From an uncultured Prevotella sp. (lineage in GTDB: Bacteria; Bacteroidota; Bacteroidia; Bacteroidales; Bacteroidaceae), in assembly GCA_946548085.1 (NCBI GenBank), contig CAMNPN010000082.1, forward strand, positions 1 through 32,002: a stretch of 32,002 nucleotides of DNA, given 5' to 3'. How positions within the stretch are numbered: the stretch's first letter is position 1; every line of letters begins with the position of its first letter. The notes under the pieces are model-generated. The model was not told where the DNA came from. It ran no database searches and saw only the letters and a program-made list of their open reading frames with translations. Below are positions 21,417 through 28,047 of this stretch, in pieces. The position numbers and the translations under genes are program-made.

Positions 21417-22946
21417 ATGAGAATCGTTATATATATATTATTATTAGGTATATCGTTGACGGCGCGCGGGCAGCGGCGGGCTCTGTTTGACAGCCTCGCC
21501 TATCGTGCGGAGCTGCAGGCCACCGTCTCTGGCGGCGACCATAATCCCCTGTGGCTCAATGCCAACAAGTATGGCCTGAGTTCATTGAAGAATACCAACG
21601 GCTATCTGCGTGCTTCTGTCGAGCGGCCTCTGTCGCTTGACAACGGGCGCAAGTGGGGCATCGGCTACGGGGTCGATGCCGCCGTGGCAGCGGGGTTCAC
21701 CAGCACCCTTGTGGTGCAGCAGGCCTTTGTGGAGGCGCGCTGGCTGAAGGGTACGCTGACCGTTGGCGCCAAGGAGTATCCGATGGAGCTGAAGAACCGT
21801 GAGCTGAGTTCCGGCTCGCAGACCTTTGGCATCAACGCCCGTCCTGTGCCTCAGGTGAGGCTGGCCCTGCCAGACTACTGGACCATCCCTCATACGAAGA
21901 ACTGGCTGGCGCTGAAAGGTCATATCGCCTATGGCCGTACCACTGACGACGGCTGGCAGAAAGATTTCACGCAACAGCAAAGTCGTTATACTGAAGGAAC
22001 GTTATATCATAGTAAGGCTGGCTATCTAAGAATTGGTCCCAAACAGCTTACCTTGGAGGCGGGTGTGGAGCTCGCCTGTCAGTTTGGTGGCAAAACTATT
22101 CGACTCCAGGAAGGTCAGATGATGGAGGTGGAGAATGCCTCTGGAATGAAATCTTTCTGGAATGCTTTCTTTCCTGGAGGGGCTGGTGCTGACGAAGTGA
22201 ATAGTGCTTATCAGAATGCCGATGGTAATCAGATTGGTAGCTGGGTGTTACGCGTAAACTATAACTGCGAAAAGTGGGGGATAAGTGTGTATGCCGACCA
22301 TTTCTTTGAGGATCACTCTTCGATGTTTTTGCTTGATTACGATGGCTATGGCGAGGGTGATGAGTGGGATGTGAGGAAGGAGAACCGCTATTTTGGCTAT
22401 GGTTTGAAAGATATCATGGTAGGTGCAGAACTAAGGTTGATACAATGTGATTGGTTGAATGCCCTCTTATTAGAGTATGTTAACTCAAAGTATCAGAGCG
22501 GTCCTGTCTATCACGACCATTCTCAGCATATTAGCAACCATCTGGGTGGTATGGATGACTACTATAACCATCACCTCTATACTGGGTGGCAGCACTGGGG
22601 ACAGGTTGTTGGTAATCCGTTGTACCGCTCACCACTTTATCAAGATGACGGTGAAATCACCATTGGGAACAATCGGTTTGAGGCATGGCATCTTGGACTT
22701 GCAGGTAAGCCTCTTAATCATTTGGGATATCGTCTATTGGCTACCTATCAGACGGGGTATGGAACCTATCATAACCCTTATATTCCCGAGCGGTATCAGA
22801 CTAGCCTGTTGGCCGAGGTAAGTTGGCAATTTGCTAAAGGATGGAAAGTAACAGCAGCATGGGGAGCTGATTTCGGCTCCATACTCGGTGATAATAACGG
22901 TTTACAACTAACAGTCAGTAAAACAGGTATTTTGAGAAAGAAGTGA
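21417..22946 (+). CDS. Capsule assembly Wzi-family outer-membrane protein
   Basis: 509 residues from ATG 21417. A signal peptide (MRIVIYILLLGISLTARGQ) is followed by a long series of amphipathic beta strands with many aromatic residues. GGDHNPLWLNANKYGLSS near the N terminus and NRFEAWHLGLAGKPLNHLGY near the C terminus fit the 18-stranded Wzi barrel that binds capsular polysaccharide on the cell surface in Klebsiella and is widespread in Bacteroidetes. It leads the surface-glycan locus. Base composition changes within the gene: GC-rich and core-like up to about 21965, AT-richer afterwards, suggesting a recombination joint inside the ORF. A lipoprotein gene follows within a few bases. Confidence 0.85.
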   Translation: MRIVIYILLLGISLTARGQRRALFDSLAYRAELQATVSGGDHNPLWLNANKYGLSSLKNTNGYLRASVERPLSLDNGRKWGIGYGVDAAVAAGFTSTLVVQQAFVEARWLKGTLTVGAKEYPMELKNRELSSGSQTFGINARPVPQVRLALPDYWTIPHTKNWLALKGHIAYGRTTDDGWQKDFTQQQSRYTEGTLYHSKAGYLRIGPKQLTLEAGVELACQFGGKTIRLQEGQMMEVENASGMKSFWNAFFPGGAGADEVNSAYQNADGNQIGSWVLRVNYNCEKWGISVYADHFFEDHSSMFLLDYDGYGEGDEWDVRKENRYFGYGLKDIMVGAELRLIQCDWLNALLLEYVNSKYQSGPVYHDHSQHISNHLGGMDDYYNHHLYTGWQHWGQVVGNPLYRSPLYQDDGEITIGNNRFEAWHLGLAGKPLNHLGYRLLATYQTGYGTYHNPYIPERYQTSLLAEVSWQFAKGWKVTAAWGADFGSILGDNNGLQLTVSKTGILRKK

Positions 22947-22954
22947 TAAAACTG

Positions 22955-23383
22955 ATGAAACATTTAATTATATATATAATATGTATAGGCCTACTTTTGA
23001 CAGGCTGTACGATAGAAACGTCAGAGAATGACGATCTTGATGGCTTTTGGCATTTGGAACAGATTGATACGCTTGCATCGCAGAATACGGTGGACTACGG
23101 CGGTCAACGCGTCTTTTGGAGTATTCAGGCAGGACTATTGCAGTTGTCCAATCAGATAAACAATACAATTATCTATCGGTTGGTCTACGACAACCAACAA
23201 CTCACACTTGCAGATCCTTGTATGTTTGATCGTACTGATGGTGATACACTTGTGACTGATGTCGACGTATTGCAGCCCTATGGCGTCAACTCCCTGAATG
23301 AGGTATTCCTTGTAATCAGTCTTAGCGGGCGTAGTATGGTGTTGGAGTCACCCATATTACGACTACATTTTAGGAGGTATTAG
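22955..23383 (+). CDS. Lipoprotein, lipocalin-like/DUF4847-like
   Basis: 142 residues from ATG 22955 (a GTG at 22943 overlaps the wzi stop and is the alternative start). The lipoprotein signal MKHLIIYIICIGLLLTGC has its lipid-carrying Cys at residue 18. The rest (DGFWHLEQIDTLA, then VFWSIQAGLLQLS) has the FW-rich beta pattern of Bacteroidetes lipocalin-like lipoproteins that commonly follow a Wzi gene. It probably sits in the periplasm or outer membrane and works with the Wzi protein; the exact DUF is recalled, not verified. Confidence 0.65.
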   Translation: MKHLIIYIICIGLLLTGCTIETSENDDLDGFWHLEQIDTLASQNTVDYGGQRVFWSIQAGLLQLSNQINNTIIYRLVYDNQQLTLADPCMFDRTDGDTLVTDVDVLQPYGVNSLNEVFLVISLSGRSMVLESPILRLHFRRY

Positions 23384-23407
23384 TGTATTAGTGATCGTTC
23401 TTGGGCG

Positions 23408-24184
23408 TTACATATAGTGTTTTCTGAAGGCATATATACAAAAACATAGTGTGTTGAAGGCTGCAGACAGCTTCCCTATATGTTCATCTTGTGTCTGTAT
23501 CTCATAGACCTGACGAACGCTATTCAGTTTATTAGATGAAAGTGAGTCGTTGCTAGTACGGTAGACAGTTAGACTCTCATTGATACCGTAGGCGTAATCT
23601 ATATTGTGCAAGATCTGTAACCAGGTCGCATAGTCTTGTCCTCCTCGGCGCAGAGGCATCCTGAAGTCGGGAATCTTCGTACGATTTAGCATCACTGAAG
23701 ATGTGGCTATGACAGTCTGCCGCAGCAATCCGTGATAGCTTATCTTGTTAGGTATAGGTATATTACTTTTCACAGAAAGACCTTTCGCGTTTTTTATTTT
23801 GATGCGGGTAAAGCTGAAGGCAATATCATTTTTTGCCATATAACAAGTTTGAATACTTAGTTTCTCCGGCTCCCAGTAGTCATCACTGTCGAGAAATGCA
23901 AGATATTCACCTCGTGCTTTTGCAATGGCTGTATTGCGAGCCACGGCAGCACCACAGTTTTTCTCTAACCTGCAATATCTTATTCGATCATCATCTACGG
24001 CCAGTCGCTCTATTATTTGTTGTGAATGGTCTGGCGAACAGTCATCTACGAGGAGTAGTTCCCAATTCTTATAAGTTTGAGCTTGTACGGAGCGGATGGT
24101 CTGTTCGATGAAATCTGCTGCTTTATAGACAGGCGTGATGATTGAAACGAGTCCCTGTTGGTATGTTCGTGTGTCTTCCCTCAT
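23408..24184 (-). CDS. Glycosyltransferase family 2
   Basis: 258 residues from the ATG at 24182-24184 (two bases after the upstream aminotransferase stop). The GT-A domain has VSIITPVYKAADFIEQTI, LLLVDDCSPDHS (43-54) and AFLDSDDYWE (97-106), typical of GlcNAc/Gal-type side-chain or repeat-unit transferases such as WcaA/EpsE-like enzymes. It acts on lipid-linked glycan at the cytosolic face of the inner membrane. It is the last gene of the five-gene operon that starts at 27888 and is convergent with the lipoprotein gene. Donor and acceptor are unknown. Confidence 0.88.
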   Translation of the reverse strand: MREDTRTYQQGLVSIITPVYKAADFIEQTIRSVQAQTYKNWELLLVDDCSPDHSQQIIERLAVDDDRIRYCRLEKNCGAAVARNTAIAKARGEYLAFLDSDDYWEPEKLSIQTCYMAKNDIAFSFTRIKIKNAKGLSVKSNIPIPNKISYHGLLRQTVIATSSVMLNRTKIPDFRMPLRRGGQDYATWLQILHNIDYAYGINESLTVYRTSNDSLSSNKLNSVRQVYEIQTQDEHIGKLSAAFNTLCFCIYAFRKHYM

Positions 24185-24186
24185 GA

Positions 24187-25110
24187 TTAATAAATAGGTG
24201 TAAGCCAATTTCTGTAGGCTTTCATCTCCCCTGTAATAACCTTATGATAGATGTCCGACAGTTGAGTGGTAATGAGTCCTGCTTTCCCTTCGCTAATGTT
24301 GTAGCCATCTATTTCAGTGATGTGTGTGATTTCCATTGCCGATCCACATAGAAATGCTTCATCGCATATATAGAGTTCTGTCCTGTCAATATCACGTTCT
24401 ACCGTCGTGATGCCGAGTACCTCTTGTGCAATTTTGATAATTGTATCACGTGTGATGCTTTCAAGCACTGATGCCGTGGGTGGCGGGGTGAATAGAATAC
24501 CGTCTCGTGCCATGAAAAAGCATGCTCCAGGACCTTCAGAGATTTTGCCTTGGCTGTTTGGTATTAGAGCCGTATCATACCCGTTCTGCTGAGCATCTAA
24601 GTAGGCCATGCGGCTGTTGATGTAGTTGGCGCCAACCTTTGCCCGTGGTGAAAGATTCCGGTCGCTTATGCGTTCCCATGAACTCACCTGGCAGCGTAAT
24701 CCCTGTTTTTCGCTGATGGGCTGATAAGCCTTTGCAATGGGAGCGATGAACATATTGATGGGTTCACGGGAGTTCCATGTGCCTCCTACACCATCGACAA
24801 AAACCGTCTGCCTTACAGCAATGTCCTCATGGTAGTTGTTAGCTCTCACGATGTCTTTCAGTCCCTGCTCAAAATTTTGGGTAGTATAAGGACTATTCAG
24901 ACGCAGCAGTTTGATGGAGTGATGTAGCCTTTTATAGTGATCTGCAAGTCGGAAGGCATATAGCTGTTTTTCTTGCTCAGACCAATAACAACGTATTCCC
25001 TCAAATACGTTAGCTCCGAATTGTGATGTTGGCGAGAGAACGTTAATGGTGGCTTCTGCCACGGGTATTATCTTGCCGCCAAGCCATATCAGTCTGTTAT
25101 TATTGTCCAT
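24187..25110 (-). CDS. Class IV aminotransferase, branched-chain type (IlvE-like), inside a glycan operon
   Basis: 307 residues of the fold-type IV PLP family. The PLP lysine is Lys158 in SPRAKVGANYINSRM. Glu192 in GKISEGPGACFF and the N-terminal SQFGANVFEGIRCYW match the branched-chain aminotransferase pattern. These enzymes move an amino group between glutamate and 2-keto acids. A housekeeping ilvE would normally lie with ilv/leu genes; here it is locked between the phosphoglycosyl transferase (24 bases) and a GT2 (two bases). This suggests a dedicated role, e.g. amination of a 2-keto acid made by the HpcH/CitE-like enzyme of the same operon. The primary-metabolism alternative cannot be excluded. 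Confidence 0.85.
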   Translation of the reverse strand: MDNNNRLIWLGGKIIPVAEATINVLSPTSQFGANVFEGIRCYWSEQEKQLYAFRLADHYKRLHHSIKLLRLNSPYTTQNFEQGLKDIVRANNYHEDIAVRQTVFVDGVGGTWNSREPINMFIAPIAKAYQPISEKQGLRCQVSSWERISDRNLSPRAKVGANYINSRMAYLDAQQNGYDTALIPNSQGKISEGPGACFFMARDGILFTPPPTASVLESITRDTIIKIAQEVLGITTVERDIDRTELYICDEAFLCGSAMEITHITEIDGYNISEGKAGLITTQLSDIYHKVITGEMKAYRNWLTPIY

Positions 25111-25134
25111 TTTACTTGTCTATCTTTAATTATA

Positions 25135-25830
25135 TTATTCTTTTTTATGAGCCATCTCGATGACTTTAGCTTGAGCCAGTTCGGCAGAGTCGCGGTCACT
25201 GAGTCTATTGTCTATTTTGTTTTCGTAGATGTCCTCGTGGCGGAATACATTAATGAATGTTTTGGCAATGATATAGGTATCAAACATGATTCCCCACTTC
25301 CTGTAGAGGTCGATGTATCGGTTATCGAAGTCAACTTTAACGTCCCAGGGAAGTTCGTTGCGCCCTTGTATTTGTGCGTAACCTGTTAGCCCGGCTGTTA
25401 CCTCAAAACGCTTCTTGAAGCATGAATTTAGTGTCTCGTAGTCACCAAGTTCATACTCGACGCACGGTCTAGGACCGACAATGGTCATGTCACCCAAAAG
25501 GATATTTATCAATTGGGGGAGCTCGTCCAGACTATGATCTCTAAGGAACCGTCCACAGCGAGTCACCCTAGGGTCACCTTCGTAATTGAAGAGTCCAGTA
25601 CCCTGTGTCTCGGCATTCTTTACCATGGATCTAAATTTGAGCATCTTGAATATGCGACCTTCCTTTGTTAGCCGGTCTTGCCTGAAAATGACGGGACCTT
25701 CTGAATCTCTTTTTATCCATATTGCACATGCAAGCATCACAGGTGATAGTAATAGTAGGGCAATGGCCGACGCAAGAATGTCGAATCCTCGCTTGAGTAG
25801 GTCGTTTAATACAATCCAGATATGCCACAT
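25135..25830 (-). CDS. Initiating phosphoglycosyl transferase (bacterial sugar transferase, PglC/WcaJ type)
   Basis: 231 residues, the short monotopic form. A re-entrant hydrophobic helix at about 13-40 carries the SPVML break and is followed by GPVIFRQDRL, MLKFRSM (63-69), the catalytic pair Asp102-Glu103 in SLDELPQL, IVGPRP (117-122) and AGLTGYAQIQGR. It transfers a sugar-1-phosphate from a UDP-sugar to undecaprenyl phosphate, the first committed step of glycan assembly. A DegT-type aminotransferase upstream suggests the sugar may be a 4-amino-type sugar (inference). It sits five bases after the decarboxylase stop in the operon. Confidence 0.93.
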   Translation of the reverse strand: MWHIWIVLNDLLKRGFDILASAIALLLLSPVMLACAIWIKRDSEGPVIFRQDRLTKEGRIFKMLKFRSMVKNAETQGTGLFNYEGDPRVTRCGRFLRDHSLDELPQLINILLGDMTIVGPRPCVEYELGDYETLNSCFKKRFEVTAGLTGYAQIQGRNELPWDVKVDFDNRYIDLYRKWGIMFDTYIIAKTFINVFRHEDIYENKIDNRLSDRDSAELAQAKVIEMAHKKE

Positions 25831-25835
25831 GACTT

Positions 25836-27065
25836 TTAGAATTTGAACTCGTAGGTATGAAAAAGATCGTCAAATGTCTCTTTGCGCTTTACAATGAATT
25901 GTCTGTTAGCATTTAACTCTATGACAGGAAAGTTTGGCAAGATGAAAGGCGGCTTAAGTACGACAGAGTAGGATCCCACATTGTCAAACACTACTAAGTC
26001 GCCTACAGCTAGAGGCCCATTATAGTCTCGATATAGATAATCGTTCTCAATGCAGGTGTATCCACCGAAATCGAGGTTATAGGCGTTAGTTTGTCTTTCG
26101 GGCTGGTCGCTGTACACCCTGATGGGTGGGTTCTTCTTATTGAGTGTGGGGTTGATGTTGTAGATGCTGCCAAGAAGTGTGGCAAAAGCCTTGCCTCTGA
26201 TATCTTTGATGCTGATCACTGAGGTCACAAATTTCATTACGTCACCAACCAATGCACTACCTGGTTCGATGAATAACTTAGGACGATACTCTGCTCCTTC
26301 GAAGTGGGTAGCAATGTATCCTGCTGCCACGGCTGCATATTCTTCGTAGGATGGAATCTTTGTGTCGAATTGAGCTTTCAGTTCCTCTTTCATTTTACCA
26401 AAGAGACCTCCACCCAGGTCTATATGGTCAATTGTTTGGTTGTGTAGCTTATCGGCCAGGTGGCTGATGCCTTCAGCCCTCGGCTTCCAGGTTTCTATGG
26501 CTCTTGTAGCAAAATGGCACTGTATGCCACTGATGTGTATGTTTTGTTTACTCAGGAGTTCTTTTATCAGTTGCTCAAAGGCAGGCTTGGTTACATCAAA
26601 CCCAAAGCGTGAAATGACACCATCGTTGATTGTGAAGTTGCAACGCAACCCTATGTTTATCGTCTTTTCAGGATAGGCATTAGCTAGTGCCTTAATATCA
26701 GCCACTTCAGCGTAGTCGTCCAGATTGACGGTGCCTCCGCCAAGGATAATTTCCCGAATGGTTTCAGGTTTCTTATAAGGACCATTGAAGTGAATTTTAC
26801 TAGTGGCAATACCTAACCGTTTAGTAATCTCGTATTCCATGTCGGATACAATCTCCGCATAGCCCCCTAGTTCGTCTACGAGTTTACAGAGTCGGGGTAT
26901 ATAGTTTGTCTTGTATGAATAGGCAATATATGTTTGAGGATAATATGAGCGAAACGCAGATAGCAGTTCCCTAAAGTTACAAGAGAATTGCTCTGTGTCC
27001 AACAGATAGAATGCTCCTCCGTGTTCTCTTTCAATCTGTCTCAGTATGGAAATGTTAAGTTCCAT
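25836..27065 (-). CDS. Fold-type III PLP-dependent decarboxylase (LysA/ornithine decarboxylase family)
   Basis: 409 residues with an alanine-racemase-like barrel and a C-terminal beta domain. The PLP lysine is Lys52 in AYSYKTNY. GIQCHFATR and HIDLGGGLFGK line the cofactor, IEPGSALVGD is a variant of the EPG(R) motif, and YTCIENDYLYRDY carries the conserved catalytic Cys of the second subunit. The family decarboxylates diaminopimelate, ornithine, arginine or carboxynorspermidine; the substrate here is unclear because EPGR and the GAY motif are changed (EPGS, NVGSYS). It starts seven bases after the HpcH/CitE-like gene and is followed by the phosphoglycosyl transferase, so it is part of a glycan operon rather than lysine synthesis. 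Confidence 0.85.
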   Translation of the reverse strand: MELNISILRQIEREHGGAFYLLDTEQFSCNFRELLSAFRSYYPQTYIAYSYKTNYIPRLCKLVDELGGYAEIVSDMEYEITKRLGIATSKIHFNGPYKKPETIREIILGGGTVNLDDYAEVADIKALANAYPEKTINIGLRCNFTINDGVISRFGFDVTKPAFEQLIKELLSKQNIHISGIQCHFATRAIETWKPRAEGISHLADKLHNQTIDHIDLGGGLFGKMKEELKAQFDTKIPSYEEYAAVAAGYIATHFEGAEYRPKLFIEPGSALVGDVMKFVTSVISIKDIRGKAFATLLGSIYNINPTLNKKNPPIRVYSDQPERQTNAYNLDFGGYTCIENDYLYRDYNGPLAVGDLVVFDNVGSYSVVLKPPFILPNFPVIELNANRQFIVKRKETFDDLFHTYEFKF

Positions 27066-27072
27066 CTCTGTG

Positions 27073-27888
27073 TTATCTGTTTACAATCTCATTAACTTTC
27101 CTAACGACCTCTTCGTGGTTTTTCATGAAGTAGTCATCTGCTTGGTTTACTAAGAATTTCTCAAAACTCCTGATTTCTTTAACACCTTCACAGAATATTT
27201 GTTCAATTTCTTGTATATCTTCAATCTTAGCGGTGTCACAGAAACTACGTGAAAGAATGGCCATGTCAGATTTAAGCCTATAGTGCTCTGTTAGGATATT
27301 ACGTCCCGAGATCATTCCTTCATTTAGACGGGCTATACCACCGAAACCACAGAATTTGTTCTTGGCTTTCATCTTGTTGATTAACTCGTCCACCTTTCCA
27401 TTCGATAACAGCTCGAACATGAATTTCATGTGGTATTGCAGATGAAGGTCATTAAGTCCGATAAGAATCTCGTCTATACCGTCTTGTTCAAGTACGTCGT
27501 CTAGTACCAGTTCCGCAGGAATGGTTTCTAAGAGCAACATTACTTTTGCTCGCCCGTTGATATAATCTCTGAACCGTTTTACATCATCGGTGCTCGTCCA
27601 CATAGGCAACATCACAATATCAGCTCCTCGACTTATAATCTCTTCTATCTCTTGCTTGCTGTCTGTGTACAGGGCATTAGAGCGCACCAGCAACTCCGAT
27701 GTTGTCAGTGTCTCTCTTATCTTGTCTATATCGTTCAGCGAATGATGCGACTTGACGGAGTCTAAATTGCCTTGCCTCTCATTTTTACCCCGTACTTCCA
27801 AATCTATGAATATACGGTCCACACCATTCTTTTCAGCAATACGAGCGATGGTGGGCTCGTTCGCTATAAACATTAATTTAATAGCCAT
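27073..27888 (-). CDS. HpcH/HpaI aldolase / citrate lyase (CitE-like) superfamily enzyme
   Basis: 271 residues of a TIM-barrel type. The N-terminal strand is RIFIDLEVRGK (25-35), then LLVRSNALY (67-74, substrate Arg), VMLPMW (92-97), the metal ligand Glu121 in LLLETIPAE and a second acidic ligand at Asp147 in IGLNDLHLQ. Members cleave or form C-C bonds between pyruvate- or acyl-type donors and an aldehyde or keto acid. It is the first gene of a five-gene unit with its own promoter and a 90-base leader, followed at 7, 5, 24 and 2 bases by the decarboxylase, phosphoglycosyl transferase, aminotransferase and GT2. Direction and substrate of the reaction are unknown. Confidence 0.8.
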   Translation of the reverse strand: MAIKLMFIANEPTIARIAEKNGVDRIFIDLEVRGKNERQGNLDSVKSHHSLNDIDKIRETLTTSELLVRSNALYTDSKQEIEEIISRGADIVMLPMWTSTDDVKRFRDYINGRAKVMLLLETIPAELVLDDVLEQDGIDEILIGLNDLHLQYHMKFMFELLSNGKVDELINKMKAKNKFCGFGGIARLNEGMISGRNILTEHYRLKSDMAILSRSFCDTAKIEDIQEIEQIFCEGVKEIRSFEKFLVNQADDYFMKNHEEVVRKVNEIVNR

Positions 27889-27907
27889 CCGATGGTCTTT
27901 TCTTTTT

Positions 27908-27926
27908 AAACGTATTTTATACGTTT
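27908..27926 (-). promoter_or_regulatory. Leader hairpin in front of the aldolase/decarboxylase operon
   Basis: AAACGTAT (27908-27915) and ATACGTTT (27919-27926) form a perfect 8-bp inverted repeat with a 3-base loop, between the -7 box and the ATG. On the plus strand it is followed by T6, which would make it a terminator for antisense transcription; on the minus strand it is a leader hairpin 19 bases before the start codon. Confidence 0.5.
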
Positions 27927-27974
27927 TTTATTATGTCGGGCCGATAATTTTTTATAATACCCCTTTTGAGCGTG

Positions 27975-27982
27975 CAAAGATA
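27975..27982 (-). promoter_or_regulatory. -7 box of the five-gene aldolase-to-GT2 operon (TATCTTTG)
   Basis: On the minus strand TATCTTTG followed by CACGC, 86 bases before the ATG at 27888. It separates this operon from the upstream DegT/CotH unit. Confidence 0.7.
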
Positions 27983-28047
27983 CGACTTTTTTTGCAATTA
28001 ATGAATTATCTCTCCTTTTTTTTTGCTTTTTACATTATTTCTGTGTT

